From: CAVQNQ01 sp963714205
Lineage (GTDB): Bacteria > Acidobacteriota > Terriglobia > Bryobacterales > Bryobacteraceae
Length of the DNA: 64,000 bases
Direction: 5' to 3'
Assembly: GCA_963714205.1 (NCBI GenBank)
Contig: CAVQNQ010000007.1
Span: 124,001-188,000, forward strand
A program made the position numbers and the translations under genes. Below the pieces are notes generated by a model. That model did no database searches, was not told the DNA's origin, and saw nothing but the letters and a program-made list of their open reading frames with translations. Positions 1 through 9,113 of the stretch are shown in pieces. How positions within the stretch are numbered: position 1 is the first letter of the stretch; each line of letters starts with the position of its first letter.

Positions 1-2
1 CC

Positions 3-500
3 GTCGAGATCTGCGCGCACGAGCCGCGCTTCATCGGTGGCAGCCTGGGGAGCGTGGTGGGCGAGAAGATCGCGCGGGCCATCGAACGCGCCATCGCGCG
101 GCGCAGGCCGCTGGTGATCGTCTCGGCCTCCGGCGGCGCGCGCATGCAGGAGGGCGCCATCAGCCTCATGCAGATGGCCAAGATCGCGGCCGGGCTGATG
201 CGCCTGGACGAGGAGATGCTGCCCTTCATCAGCGTGCTGACCGACCCCACCACCGGCGGCGTGACGGCCAGCTACGCCATGCTCGGCGACCTGAACATCG
301 CCGAGCCGGGCGCATTGATCGGCTTCGCGGGGCCGCGCGTGATCGAACAGACCATCCGCCAGAAGCTGCCCGAAGGCTTCCAGCGCAGCGAGTTCCTGCT
401 CAAGCACGGCATGCTGGATGCCGTGGTCCCACGACTGGAATTGAAGCCCTTCATCAGCCACGCGCTGGACTTCTTCATGGGTCCATCCAGTAACGGTTGA
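3..500 (+). CDS. accD: Acetyl-CoA carboxylase carboxyltransferase subunit beta, 3' part
   Basis: This is the 3' end of accD; the start and the zinc-ribbon N-terminus lie before the window. The product pairs with AccA to move CO2 from biotin-BCCP to acetyl-CoA, giving malonyl-CoA for fatty-acid synthesis in the cytoplasm. The frame is open from base 3 and encodes 165 residues. Family motifs visible are FIGGSLGSVVGEK, the SASGGARMQEG oxyanion segment and DPTTGGVTASYAMLGD, all of the crotonase fold. The stop TGA overlaps the folC start ATG by one base, so the two genes are probably co-transcribed and translationally coupled. Confidence 0.95.
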   Translation, partial: VEICAHEPRFIGGSLGSVVGEKIARAIERAIARRRPLVIVSASGGARMQEGAISLMQMAKIAAGLMRLDEEMLPFISVLTDPTTGGVTASYAMLGDLNIAEPGALIGFAGPRVIEQTIRQKLPEGFQRSEFLLKHGMLDAVVPRLELKPFISHALDFFMGPSSNG

Positions 501-1777
501 TGAACTACCCCGATTCGGTTCAATTCCTCTACGCCCTGGGCAACGAGATCAAGACCGCCAAGCTCGGGCTGGAGCGCATCCGCGTGGTGCTGGCGGCGCT
601 GGGCAATCCGCAGGAGCGCCTGCGTCACGTGCACGTGGCCGGCACCAACGGCAAGGGTTCGGTGTGCGCCATGGTCGAAGCGGGCCTGCGCGCGGCCGGC
701 GTGCGCACGGGCCTGTTCACGTCGCCGCATCTGAGCCAGCCCACCGAGCGCATCCGCATCGGCGGCCGGCCGGTCGATGCCGCGCGCTTCGCGGAAGCGT
801 TCATCCAGGTGCACGCCCAGGTTGAAGCGCTAATCGAGGCCGGCGCCATCGATCTGCACACCACCTATTTCGAGACCGTCGCGGCCATGGCGTTCGTGCT
901 GTTCGCGGAGGAAGGCGTCGAAGACGTGGTGCTGGAAGTGGGCCTGGGCGGGCGTCTCGACGCCACCAACGTGGTCCGTCCGCGCCTGTGCGTCATCACG
1001 CCCATCGATTTCGATCACGAGGCGCTGCTGGGCCGCAGCCTCGAAGCCATCGCCGGTGAGAAGGCCGGCATCCTGAAGCCCGGCGTGCCGGCGGTCTTCG
1101 CCCGGCAGCGGCCGGAAGCCGAGCGGGTACTCGAGGCGCGCGCCGCGGAACTGGGAATCGAAGTGACGCGCACCGCCGGATGGTCCGTGCGCGACCTGGA
1201 ACTCACCGCCCGCGACAGCCGCTTCCGCCTGGCCGGCGAGCGCAGCCTCGCCATTCATTGCCCGCTGGCGGGCGAGCACCAGGTGGAAAATGCCGTCACC
1301 GCGGCCGTGGCGCTGGCGAGCCTGGGCGTTCCGAATGCGGCCATCGAAGCGGGGATCGCGAGCACCGCGTGGCCCGGCCGCCTGGAGCGCGTTTCCGTGC
1401 ACCCCGAGATCATCCTCGATGGCGCTCACAACCCCGCTGGTGCGCGCGCGCTAGCCGCCTACATCGAGCGCTTCTACGCCGGCCGGCGCGTGCGGCTGAT
1501 CTACGGCGCCATGCGCGATAAAGCCATCGCCGAGATCGGCGGCATCCTTTTCCCCCGCGCGCAGGAGGTTATCGTGACCGCTCCCCGGCAGGCTCGCGCC
1601 ATCGCCCCGGCCACGCTGCGCGACTTGTCTGATCACCCCAACCTGCGCGTGGCCGCCGATGTGTGCGAAGCACTAAAGATGGTGCGGGGCGCCGCAGACT
1701 CCGACGTGATCTTCGTGACCGGCTCGCTGTTTCTGGTAGCCGAAGCGCGCGAGTTACTGGAAGGGATTCCGCTCTGA
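500..1777 (+). CDS. folC: Bifunctional folylpolyglutamate synthase/dihydrofolate synthase
   Basis: The 425-residue product adds glutamate to dihydropteroate and to folates, using ATP. It has the Mur-ligase layout: an N-terminal ATPase domain with the P-loop GTNGKGSV near residues 49-56, the VGLGGRLDATN segment near residue 147, and a C-terminal glutamate-ligase domain with DGAHNPAG near residue 306 and a closing FVTGSLFLVAEA strand. Length and domain order are typical of FolC. The ATG at 500 overlaps the accD stop (TGATG); a TTG three bases upstream is the only other nearby start and is less likely. The accD-folC order is a frequent bacterial arrangement. Confidence 0.95.
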   Translation: MNYPDSVQFLYALGNEIKTAKLGLERIRVVLAALGNPQERLRHVHVAGTNGKGSVCAMVEAGLRAAGVRTGLFTSPHLSQPTERIRIGGRPVDAARFAEAFIQVHAQVEALIEAGAIDLHTTYFETVAAMAFVLFAEEGVEDVVLEVGLGGRLDATNVVRPRLCVITPIDFDHEALLGRSLEAIAGEKAGILKPGVPAVFARQRPEAERVLEARAAELGIEVTRTAGWSVRDLELTARDSRFRLAGERSLAIHCPLAGEHQVENAVTAAVALASLGVPNAAIEAGIASTAWPGRLERVSVHPEIILDGAHNPAGARALAAYIERFYAGRRVRLIYGAMRDKAIAEIGGILFPRAQEVIVTAPRQARAIAPATLRDLSDHPNLRVAADVCEALKMVRGAADSDVIFVTGSLFLVAEARELLEGIPL

Positions 1778-1813
1778 GTATCCCGAATGATACATTCGGG
1801 AGCAGGAGGCCAC

Positions 1814-2194
1814 GTGAGCACATTCTCCAAAGGCGTTTTGTTCTGGGCGCCGCGCATCCTCACTCTGGTGTTCATCGGGTTTCTGAGCCTGTTTGCTCTC
1901 GACGTCTTTAACGAGGGTCGCGGATTCCGGGGAACCCTCCTGGCGCTCCTGATGCACCTCGTTCCTTGCTTCGTCCTGGCTGCCGTTCTGCTCCTGGCGT
2001 GGCGTTGGGAGTGGATCGGCGCGGCGCTCTACGGCGGCGCGGCGCTCGTCTACGTCGTGTCCGTCTCCGGACGCCGCCTGCCTCTGCCGGTAAAAGCGAA
2101 CTGGATGCTGGTGATTGCGGGACCGGCCCTGATTGTCGCCGGCCTGTTTTGGGTCAACTGGCTGAAGCGCGGGGAACTACACACGCGGCGATAG
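1814..2194 (+). CDS. Small integral membrane protein, function unknown
   Basis: The 126-residue product has about four hydrophobic helices (roughly residues 10-30, 40-60, 68-84 and 94-113) and a short basic C-terminal tail, so it should sit in the inner membrane. No catalytic motif is visible. I chose the GTG at 1814 because a strong AGGAGG lies at 1803-1808 with normal spacing; an ATG at 1787 in the same frame would place that ribosome site inside the gene. It lies 36 bases after folC and could be read from the accD-folC transcript. I do not recognise a named family with certainty. Confidence 0.75.
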   Translation: MSTFSKGVLFWAPRILTLVFIGFLSLFALDVFNEGRGFRGTLLALLMHLVPCFVLAAVLLLAWRWEWIGAALYGGAALVYVVSVSGRRLPLPVKANWMLVIAGPALIVAGLFWVNWLKRGELHTRR

Positions 2195-2220
2195 CCCCGG
2201 GCCGTCCCTCGCGGCTGGCG

Positions 2221-3252
2221 CTACGGCGTTACGACCATCTTGCCCACGCCATCGGAGTAGCTCGCGGTGATCGAGAATGCCTGCGCGATATTTTCCAGCG
2301 AGCGCGTGTGCGTCACCAGCGGAGCGAACCAGTCGGCGCGGGCCAGCAGCAGCTCGCGCGCGGCATGGCCTTCGTGGTTGGAGCGGCGCACGTTGAAAAT
2401 CGCCAGTTCCTTGCGCCGCATCGGAGAAACCTCGAAGGGAACGTAGGGGGTCGAGTGAATGCCCGTGAGCACCACGCGCCCGCCGATGCGCGCGGCCCGT
2501 ATGGCCCAGTTGGTGGTGTGTTCCTTGGCCGCGCAATCGATGGCGCAATCCACGCCGCGTCCCCCGGTTGCGGCGGCGATCTCGCGCGCGGCATCCACCT
2601 GCCCCGGATCGAGCGTCTCGTCCGCGCCCATGTGGCGGGCCATGTCGCGGCGGTGCGCCACCGGTTCCACCGCGAAGATCCGCCCGGCCCCCGCCACCTT
2701 CAGGCAGGCGATCGTCAGCAGGCCGATCGGCCCCGCGCCGAACACCGCTACGGTTTCGCCAACCTGGATGGAGGCGAACAGCAGCGAATGCAGGGCCACC
2801 GCCAGCGGCTCATGCACGGTGGCGAGTTCCAGCGAGATGCTCGCAGGCATCCCCACCAGGTTTTCCGATGGCAAATTGACCAGCTCGCGGAAGAAACCGG
2901 GATTTCCGGGTGTGCTCAGGAAGCGGATCTTGGCGCAGATATTGTGCCGGCCGGCGCGGCAGGATTCGCAATGGTAGCAGTACTGCGCGGGCTCGAGGGC
3001 CGCGCGATCTCCCGGCGCCCATCCGGTGACTCCGGGACCGCACTTCACCACCGTCCCGGCGGGCTCGTGGCCCAGCACCATGGGGTATGCGGCTTTGGTG
3101 TCGCCCACGGCGCCCTCCCCATAGGAATGCAGGTCCGAGCCGCAGATTCCCACGGCGGCCACGCGCACCTGCACATGGCCCGGTCCGGGATCTTCGATCT
3201 CGTGTTGGACCAGGCGGAATTGGCGGGGTGCAAACAGTTCAGCGGTGAGCAT
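2221..3252 (-). CDS. Zinc-dependent alcohol dehydrogenase (threonine/sorbitol dehydrogenase type)
   Basis: This 343-residue medium-chain dehydrogenase oxidises an alcohol or polyol with NAD(P)+. The GroES-like N-terminal domain carries the catalytic-zinc ligands Cys37 (GICGSD) and His61 (GHEPAG). The structural-zinc lobe follows, with cysteines 92, 95, 98 and 106. The Rossmann domain shows VFGAGPIGLL. The start is the ATG at 3252, giving MLTAELFAPRQF; the longer open frame upstream would run into the divergent gene at 3283. Sequence alone does not fix the substrate; threonine dehydrogenase, sorbitol dehydrogenase and similar polyol enzymes share these motifs. It is convergent with the membrane-protein gene and divergent from the next gene. 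Confidence 0.88.
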   Translation of the reverse strand: MLTAELFAPRQFRLVQHEIEDPGPGHVQVRVAAVGICGSDLHSYGEGAVGDTKAAYPMVLGHEPAGTVVKCGPGVTGWAPGDRAALEPAQYCYHCESCRAGRHNICAKIRFLSTPGNPGFFRELVNLPSENLVGMPASISLELATVHEPLAVALHSLLFASIQVGETVAVFGAGPIGLLTIACLKVAGAGRIFAVEPVAHRRDMARHMGADETLDPGQVDAAREIAAATGGRGVDCAIDCAAKEHTTNWAIRAARIGGRVVLTGIHSTPYVPFEVSPMRRKELAIFNVRRSNHEGHAARELLLARADWFAPLVTHTRSLENIAQAFSITASYSDGVGKMVVTP

Positions 3253-3282
3253 GTCGAAAAGCCATTGTAAGATAACGTCTAG

Positions 3283-3666
3283 ATGATGCTCAATTTTCGC
3301 GAGTTCGAAGCCGGGCCGGATCCTTTCGGCCGCAAGGTCCAGGTAATGCTCAAGTGGCTGCAGACGGCCATCTCGATCCGGCACGCCGACACCGTGGATG
3401 TGAAGTTCGTGCTGGTGGACGAATCAGGCAGCCGCGCCGAGAAGACCATGGCGCTGCCCCTTCCCGACCTGTTGCGCCTGAGCCGCGAAACCGGCCGCAA
3501 GCTGGATGATCCGTGGTGCGCCCGCCTGGCCATGTTGCATCTGCGGCATCTGGTGGAAACTGGCGAAGATATGGAAAAGGACCTCGTCACCGTACGCTAC
3601 GAGGAACTGGCCGCCTACGCGCGGGAGATCGCCCGCGAAGAGCGCGCCGTGGTGCAGGCGGGTTAA
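3283..3666 (+). CDS. Conserved-looking small protein of unknown function
   Basis: The 127-residue product has a strand-rich N-terminal half (RKVQVMLKWLQTAISIRHAD, then KFVLVD) and a helical, charged C-terminal half. No signal peptide, membrane helix or known motif is visible. It starts with ATG-ATG at 3283, only 30 bases from the divergent dehydrogenase start, and ends one base before the GTG of the carbon-nitrogen hydrolase gene, so it is very likely co-transcribed and coupled with it. That tight spacing and the codon use make it a real gene. I do not recognise the family, and a role linked to the amidase is only a guess from position. Confidence 0.75.
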   Translation: MMLNFREFEAGPDPFGRKVQVMLKWLQTAISIRHADTVDVKFVLVDESGSRAEKTMALPLPDLLRLSRETGRKLDDPWCARLAMLHLRHLVETGEDMEKDLVTVRYEELAAYAREIAREERAVVQAG

Positions 3667-3667
3667 G

Positions 3668-4564
3668 GTGCCGCAACCCACGCCTCCGCGCGCGCGCTTC
3701 CGCCTGGGGTTGATCCAGATGGCTTGCGGCCTCGACCCCAACGAGAACCTGGCCAAAGCCGAGTGGCGCATACGCCAGGCGGCCGCCGAAGGCGCCCAGA
3801 TCGTCTGCCTCCAGGAGTTGTTCCGCTCCGCGTACTTCTGCCGCGAAGAGAACCCCGACTGGTTCGACCTGGCGGAAACCATTCCCGGACCCACTACCGA
3901 GGTGCTGAGGCGGCTGGCGGGTGAGCTGGGGGTGGCCATCGCCGGCTCGGTGTTCGAGCGGCGCGCGGCGGGCCTGTATCACAATACCGCCGTGGTGGTG
4001 GATGCCGGCGGCGAGCTGCTGGGCATCTACCGCAAGATGCACATCCCCGACGATCCCCTCTATTACGAGAAATACTACTTTACTCCGGGAGACTTGGGCT
4101 TCCGCTGCTTCGACACGCGTTTCGCGCGCGTGGCGCCGCTGGTTTGCTGGGACCAGTGGTATCCGGAAGCGGCCCGCCTGGCGGCCCTGGGCGGCGCCCA
4201 GGTGCTCTGCTACCCCACCGCCATTGGATGGCATCCCGCCGAGAAGGCCCAGGCGGGCGCGGCCCAGCACGATGCCTGGCACACCATCCAGCGCTCTCAC
4301 GCCATCGCCAACGGCGTCTATGTGGCCGCCATCAATCGCGTGGGCCATGAAGGGCCGCCCGAGGGAGGGCTCGAGTTCTGGGGCGGATCGTTCGTCGCCG
4401 ATCCCTTCGGACAGGTGCTGGCGGAAGCTTCCCACGACCGCGAGGAGATCCTGGTGGTGGAGTGCGACCCCCGCCGCCAGGAGGAAGTCCGCCGCAACTG
4501 GCCGTTCCTGCGCGACCGGCGGATCGACGCCTACGGACCGATCCTGAAACGCCTGGACGATTAA
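3668..4564 (+). CDS. aguB: Carbon-nitrogen hydrolase, probable N-carbamoylputrescine amidase
   Basis: The 298-residue protein belongs to the nitrilase superfamily. All three catalytic residues are present: Glu50 in CLQELF, Lys123 in YRKMHIPDD and Cys160 in LVCWDQWYPE. The HIPDDPLYYEKYYFTPGD and CWDQWYPE segments match the AguB branch, which hydrolyses N-carbamoylputrescine to putrescine, CO2 and ammonia in the arginine-agmatine route. The GTG at 3668 follows the upstream stop by one base and gives a family-sized protein. No agmatine deiminase or arginine decarboxylase gene is in the window, so the pathway assignment rests on this protein alone. A related amidase substrate is possible. Confidence 0.88.
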   Translation: MPQPTPPRARFRLGLIQMACGLDPNENLAKAEWRIRQAAAEGAQIVCLQELFRSAYFCREENPDWFDLAETIPGPTTEVLRRLAGELGVAIAGSVFERRAAGLYHNTAVVVDAGGELLGIYRKMHIPDDPLYYEKYYFTPGDLGFRCFDTRFARVAPLVCWDQWYPEAARLAALGGAQVLCYPTAIGWHPAEKAQAGAAQHDAWHTIQRSHAIANGVYVAAINRVGHEGPPEGGLEFWGGSFVADPFGQVLAEASHDREEILVVECDPRRQEEVRRNWPFLRDRRIDAYGPILKRLDD

Positions 4565-4614
4565 CGCGGGCGGGCGTGGAGCGCGCGGCCAGCTCCAGGT
4601 GCCGCAGCGTGTTG

Positions 4615-5346
4615 CTACTCGGCGGTGCCGTTCTGGCGGTTCAAATCCTCCGCCAGGATGATGGCTTCGGCCAGCTCCTTCATGGGGCGCCGGAGCCTGC
4701 GGCTCTGGTTGCGCAAGCGCAAATATGCATCCTCTTCCGAGAGGTTCAGACGCTGCTGCAGGATTCCTTTGGCCCGCTCGACCACTTTGCGGGTCTCCAG
4801 TTCCTCGGTCAGCCGGGCATTCTCCTCGGCTAGCATGGATCGCGAAATAGCCACGCCGAGTTGTTCTCCGATAAATTGCGTGGTCGCGATTTCCTGGCGG
4901 GTATGGCCGTGCGGCTGCCGGTGATGCACGTTGATCACGCCGATAACTTCTCCTCCGCTGATCAGCGGCACGGAAAGAAAAGCTTCGTAAGTATCTTCAA
5001 CCAGCGCCTGGAAGCGTTTGAACCGCGCGTCGCCGGAGGCGTTCGAGGGCAGCGCCACCACGGATTTGTGCTCCGCCACCCAGCCGGTGACGCCTTCGCC
5101 GACCTTCATTTTGAGATGACCCAGGTCTGCGGCGTGCGGCACCTGGGAAGCTCGCAGGACGATATCGTGAGACTCTTGATCGATCAGATAGACCAGGCAA
5201 GCGTCGCAGGCGGTGGCTTGCACCGCCAGGCCCACGACCTCGCCCAACATCTCATCCAGCGAGAGATCCGAGCTGACTATACTGCTGATGCGGTGAAGAA
5301 TGGATACTTGCGCTTCCGAAGCATCCCCGACGCTTGTGGCAGCCAT
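4615..5346 (-). CDS. GAF and ANTAR domain regulator
   Basis: The 243-residue soluble protein has a GAF sensor domain (about residues 25-165, with GVTGWVAEHKS and SVPLISGGEVIGVINVHH) followed by an ANTAR RNA-binding domain (about 178-238, with ERAKGILQQRLNLSEEDAYLRLRNQSR). ANTAR proteins bind paired hairpins in nascent RNA and prevent transcription termination. Here a GAF domain replaces the usual receiver, so the input is probably a small ligand, redox state or gas rather than phosphorylation. It stands alone on the minus strand, so its RNA targets cannot be named from this window. The domain calls are from sequence pattern; the mechanism is family knowledge. Confidence 0.9.
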   Translation of the reverse strand: MAATSVGDASEAQVSILHRISSIVSSDLSLDEMLGEVVGLAVQATACDACLVYLIDQESHDIVLRASQVPHAADLGHLKMKVGEGVTGWVAEHKSVVALPSNASGDARFKRFQALVEDTYEAFLSVPLISGGEVIGVINVHHRQPHGHTRQEIATTQFIGEQLGVAISRSMLAEENARLTEELETRKVVERAKGILQQRLNLSEEDAYLRLRNQSRRLRRPMKELAEAIILAEDLNRQNGTAE

Positions 5347-5523
5347 ACTCTATTTCAAACTAGCCTGCTAAGTGTCCCGCCGTCCAATTCAAAATTTCTA
5401 TGCGCCGGAAAATCTGCGCGCGTTCACACCAGGATGGCGTTCCGTTTGTCATTGCCTTGCATATCCTTGACACCCGGACGTAAAATGACGCTTCCTCCGG
5501 TTCGTGAGAAAGGACTAAGCCGT

Positions 5524-6435
5524 ATGCGCAGACCTCGATTGCGGCTCTCGACGGCGGCACTGACGTTGGGCGGATTCGCCGCTCTGTGGCTTGGCGCGAC
5601 CAGGGCCCAAACGCCCCTGCCCACGGGACCCGGCGGCCAGGGGAATCCGCAATTTCCCGCCGGCCGCGGCGGACCCGCGCCGATCCCCAGGAAGCACCTT
5701 CTGGTGGTCGGCCAAACCCGCGGTTTCCACCACGGCTCGACCTCCAACGCCATGGCCACCTTCTGGAAACTCGGCAAGGAGTCCGGCCTCTGGGATGCCG
5801 AGATCCGCACCGATTGGGAGTGGGTCACCAAAAAGCCCGCGGGCAGCGAAGCCCACAATATCGATTGGTTCGACGCCATCGCGCTGGTCAATACCACCGG
5901 CACATGGAGCGCCGACGACGAATCCAAGGCCGCGCTCCTGGCCTTCGTGCACGATGACGGCAAAGGCCTGGTGGCCGCCCACGCCGCCCTGGACGCCAAC
6001 TACAATTGGCCCGATTACCGGGACATGCTCGGGGGGTGGTTCCAGACACATCCGTGGGGAACCTTCGACGCTCCGGTCATCGTGGAAGACCCCAGTTTCC
6101 CGGCCATGCGCCATTTCCCGGCGCGCTTCCGGATGTATGACGAGATGTACTCGCCACGCGAATGGTCGCGCGACCAGGTCAACGTGCTCATGCGCCTGGA
6201 CGAATCGCAGCTCGATTACAACAGAACGCCCTACGGCACCCCCCGCGCGGATCGCGACCAGGCCATCGCCTGGGCCAAAATGTATGGCAAGGGCCGTGTC
6301 TTTTATTCGAGCCTGGGCCACACCAACGAAAGCTGGGATAACCCCGACGTGCAGAAGATGTACCTGGAAGCCGTTCAGTGGGTCATGCAGCGTACCGAGG
6401 GAAGCGTCAAGCCCCACCCCAAGGTGAACCCGTAG
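5524..6435 (+). CDS. Secreted ThuA-like (trehalose utilisation) domain protein
   Basis: The 303-residue product starts with a basic N-terminus and hydrophobic stretch (RLSTAALTLGGFAALWLG) typical of a signal peptide, so it should be exported. The rest is a ThuA-like class-I glutamine-amidotransferase fold: LLVVGQTRGFHHGS, then VTKKPAGSEAHNIDWFDAIALVNTTG, KGLVAAHAALD, and the closing GRVFYSSLGHTNESWDNP. ThuA relatives are linked to sugar metabolism, but the catalytic activity of secreted forms is not established. The ATG at 5524 gives a clean signal peptide; the frame is open further upstream but there it overlaps the divergent GAF-ANTAR gene. Confidence 0.82.
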   Translation: MRRPRLRLSTAALTLGGFAALWLGATRAQTPLPTGPGGQGNPQFPAGRGGPAPIPRKHLLVVGQTRGFHHGSTSNAMATFWKLGKESGLWDAEIRTDWEWVTKKPAGSEAHNIDWFDAIALVNTTGTWSADDESKAALLAFVHDDGKGLVAAHAALDANYNWPDYRDMLGGWFQTHPWGTFDAPVIVEDPSFPAMRHFPARFRMYDEMYSPREWSRDQVNVLMRLDESQLDYNRTPYGTPRADRDQAIAWAKMYGKGRVFYSSLGHTNESWDNPDVQKMYLEAVQWVMQRTEGSVKPHPKVNP

Positions 6436-6436
6436 T

Positions 6437-6451
6437 CTGAGGTCCCCTCAG
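6437..6451. terminator. Short hairpin between convergent genes, possible terminator
   Basis: CTGAGG and CCTCAG form a perfect 6-bp stem with a 3-base loop directly after the ThuA-gene stop and overlapping the stop codon of the convergent DedA gene. There is no T-tract on either strand, so an intrinsic terminator is only a weak inference. Confidence 0.22.
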
Positions 6452-7119
6452 GTGCGCTGAGCGGCGACGCCAGCCTTGCTCTCGCGCCGCGCCTTGAGGG
6501 CTTCGTTAAGGGTGGGCAGCAGCGAGACGAAGATAATCGCCAGAACCACCTTATCGAAGTTGTGCCTGACCAAGGGCACGCCGCCTACCTCGTAGCCCAG
6601 CACGCTCAGCAGAAACACCCAGCCCGCTCCTCCGCAGATGCTGAACGGAAGGAATCGCAGGTAGGGCATTTGGCCCACGCCGGCGATGAAAGACGCGAAC
6701 GTCCGCACGATCGGCACGAAGCGCGCAAAGGTGATGGTCTTGCCGCCGTAGCGCTCATAGTAGGCCTTAGTGCGGGTCACGTATTCCTGCTTGAAAAAGC
6801 GCGAATCGGGACGGCTGAAGATGCGCGGCCCGGTTTTGCGACCCAGCAGGTATCCGGTGGAATCGCCGATCATAGCGGACGCCATCAGCAGCACGTTCAC
6901 GAGCACGATGTTCAGGTGACCGGCCCCCGCTACCACGCCTACCGTGAACAGCAGCGAATCGCCCGGCAGGAAAAAACCCAGCAGCAGCCCCGTTTCCGAA
7001 AAAACGATGGCGCACAAGGCGGCATAGCCCAGCCACCCGGAGAGCATCGTGCTCAGCAGAAGGATGAGCCGTTCGGGGTCCGTCAGGGACCGCAGGAAGT
7101 CGATAAAGGTGTGGATCAT
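6448..7119 (-). CDS. DedA family (SNARE-associated) inner-membrane protein
   Basis: The 223-residue product has the DedA pattern: several hydrophobic helices and re-entrant loops, with the conserved FSETGLLLGFFLPGDSLL segment near the N-terminus, GYLLGRKTGPRIF in the middle and the FARFVPIVRTFASFIAGVG block that is the family signature. DedA proteins act in lipid-carrier or phospholipid transport and membrane homeostasis; some flip undecaprenyl phosphate. The length is usual. It lies 4 bases after the upstream foldase gene (7124-9052) in the same direction and is probably in that operon. Confidence 0.92.
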   Translation of the reverse strand: MIHTFIDFLRSLTDPERLILLLSTMLSGWLGYAALCAIVFSETGLLLGFFLPGDSLLFTVGVVAGAGHLNIVLVNVLLMASAMIGDSTGYLLGRKTGPRIFSRPDSRFFKQEYVTRTKAYYERYGGKTITFARFVPIVRTFASFIAGVGQMPYLRFLPFSICGGAGWVFLLSVLGYEVGGVPLVRHNFDKVVLAIIFVSLLPTLNEALKARRESKAGVAAQRT

Positions 7120-7123
7120 TCCG

Positions 7124-9052
7124 TCAACCGGCGGTATATGAGCTCAACAGGCGCTTGATGACATTCTGATGGATTTTGACTTTCCCCGCTTTGATGAGAT
7201 CGGCCTTGACGCCCTCGTCGAACAGGGTGGCGCGGTCGCGCGCTTTCTGACTCTTGAGCTGGTCGCGGATGGTGGAGCGCTGCGCGGCAAACTGCGACAT
7301 ATCCGCCGGGGTATGCGATACGATCTTGGCCACCACCGCTCCATCCGACAGGAAGATCGGCCCGATCACGGTGCCATCCGGCTGGGAGAAGTACTCGGCG
7401 AAATAGCTGGCCGTGCCGACATCGGGCACCACGCCCCCGCGCGCGAAGTCCGCCGAGGTCTTCGCCTCGAGACCCATCGCTTTGGCCGCCTTGGCCAGGT
7501 CGCCGCCGTCCGCTTTGGCCTTGTCCGCTAGTTCCTTGGCGTGATTTTGTACGGCTACGGTGAGCCGGTTGGCCACCAGCTTGTCGCGAATCTGGTCCTT
7601 GGCTTCGTCGAAGGTCGCGGGATGCAGGGGCATCACTGCGGTCACTTCGGCGAGCGCGATCTTGTTGCCCGGCAAAGCCACGGGCTGGGACACCTGGCCC
7701 TGCTTCAGATCGGCAGTCGCCTGGGTGAAATCGGCGTTGGTGCCGATCTCGGGGAGCGGCTGGCCCAGCCCAAAGTTATCCGCCCGGACCACTTGCATGT
7801 TGAAATCCGCCGCCACCTTCTCGGGATGCTGGGGATCCTTCTGCAACGCCATCTGGGCTTTGTCCGAGATGTTCTCCATCATCTGGTTCACGCGCTGCGC
7901 TTTCCACTGAGTGGCCAGATCGGCCTTGACCTCCTCGAAAGGCCTCAAACGCGCTTGCTCGTGCGCCAGCACCTGGATGATGTGGTAACCGTACTGCGTC
8001 TTGACCAGTCCGCTGGTCTCGCCCGGCTTGAGCGTGAAGGCCGTCTGCTCGAACTCGGGCACCGTCTGGCCGCGCGCGATCCAATCCAGATCGCCGCCCT
8101 TGGAAGCCGAGCCGGAATCGTCGGAGTACTTCTTGGCCAGGTCGGCGAAATTCCCGCCCGCGCGAATCTGCTTGAGCAGGTCCTCGGCCTTGGCCTTGAT
8201 GGCCGCGTCTTCGGATGGCGGCTTGCCCTCGGTCTTGAGCAGGATATGACGCACGTGCACGCGCTCCGGCACGCGGTACTGCGCCTGGTTCTGGTTATAA
8301 AGGCTCTGCAGCTCGGCGTCGCTGGGCGTCAGGGCCGCCTCCAACTTGGCTTGGTCGGCGATGAGAATCACCAGGTTCTTCTTCTCGGGAATCTGGAAGG
8401 CAGCGCTGTTCACCTTGAAATAGTTCTGCATCTCCTCGAGGCTGGGCTGCACCTCGCTGCGATACTTGTCGCTCGTGAGCTTGACGTACTGGACCTTGAT
8501 CTTATCGTTCTGCCCCTTGAAAGATTCCTCAATTTCGGCCGGCGTCACGATGGTGCCTTCCACGGCGATCTCGCGCAGCTTGGTGATCAGTATCTGCTGC
8601 TTCAATTCCTCCTCAAATTGCGGGATCGTCACGTTATTCTGCGCCAGTACCGAAGCATAGGCGTCTTTGCCCACAAACTTGCCGTCGGGGAACAGGTTGG
8701 GCATGAGCTGGCGGATGGCATCGACCAAGTCCTCGTTGCTCACCTGGAAGCCGAGCTGGGTGGCCTCGTAGGCCAGGGCCTTATCGGTAATCATCTGGTC
8801 CACCACGCGCGGGGCGTAATTGGGCAGCAGTTCGGGGGGCCACTGGCGCTGCCGCATATTATCCTGCACGTTGCGCTGCACTTCCGGCACAGTGATGGTA
8901 TCCGAACCGATCTGCGCCACTACCATGTCCGAACTGTCGCCGGTATTGTAGTTGGGGATGAGGTACGTGAGCATGGAAAGCGATACCAGCAGCAGAATGC
9001 CGCCGAGCAGAATGCGCACGGCCTTTTCACGGCTACGGAATAAGTCAAACAT
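7124..9052 (-). CDS. Membrane-anchored peptidyl-prolyl isomerase, PpiD/SurA type
   Basis: The 642-residue protein has an N-terminal membrane helix (about residues 13-31), a SurA-like chaperone region, one parvulin-type PpiC domain (about 258-356, starting RVHVRHILLK, with GGDLDWIARGQ and GYHIIQV) and a long C-terminal SurA-like part. This architecture matches PpiD, an inner-membrane foldase facing the periplasm that helps newly exported proteins leave the Sec translocon. The length is close to that of E. coli PpiD. It is followed by the DedA gene and is transcribed away from lysC/cmk with a 61-base gap. A second, soluble PpiC protein is encoded at 13203-14432. Confidence 0.9.
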   Translation of the reverse strand: MFDLFRSREKAVRILLGGILLLVSLSMLTYLIPNYNTGDSSDMVVAQIGSDTITVPEVQRNVQDNMRQRQWPPELLPNYAPRVVDQMITDKALAYEATQLGFQVSNEDLVDAIRQLMPNLFPDGKFVGKDAYASVLAQNNVTIPQFEEELKQQILITKLREIAVEGTIVTPAEIEESFKGQNDKIKVQYVKLTSDKYRSEVQPSLEEMQNYFKVNSAAFQIPEKKNLVILIADQAKLEAALTPSDAELQSLYNQNQAQYRVPERVHVRHILLKTEGKPPSEDAAIKAKAEDLLKQIRAGGNFADLAKKYSDDSGSASKGGDLDWIARGQTVPEFEQTAFTLKPGETSGLVKTQYGYHIIQVLAHEQARLRPFEEVKADLATQWKAQRVNQMMENISDKAQMALQKDPQHPEKVAADFNMQVVRADNFGLGQPLPEIGTNADFTQATADLKQGQVSQPVALPGNKIALAEVTAVMPLHPATFDEAKDQIRDKLVANRLTVAVQNHAKELADKAKADGGDLAKAAKAMGLEAKTSADFARGGVVPDVGTASYFAEYFSQPDGTVIGPIFLSDGAVVAKIVSHTPADMSQFAAQRSTIRDQLKSQKARDRATLFDEGVKADLIKAGKVKIHQNVIKRLLSSYTAG

Positions 9053-9113
9053 GATTGAGAAAACTCCAGTCTAAAGAGGGGAATTCCATTATAGCGGATG
9101 GGTGTCCGCAGGC

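Noticed and set aside
1966..3270. Open frame of 434 codons across the membrane-protein gene and the dehydrogenase
   Set aside because: It runs through two real genes in other frames and encodes no recognisable domain.
7541..9043. Open reading frame of 500 codons on the plus strand opposite the PpiD-like gene
   Set aside because: It is the antisense shadow of a GC-rich gene; it has no domain and the minus-strand frame has clear PpiC motifs.
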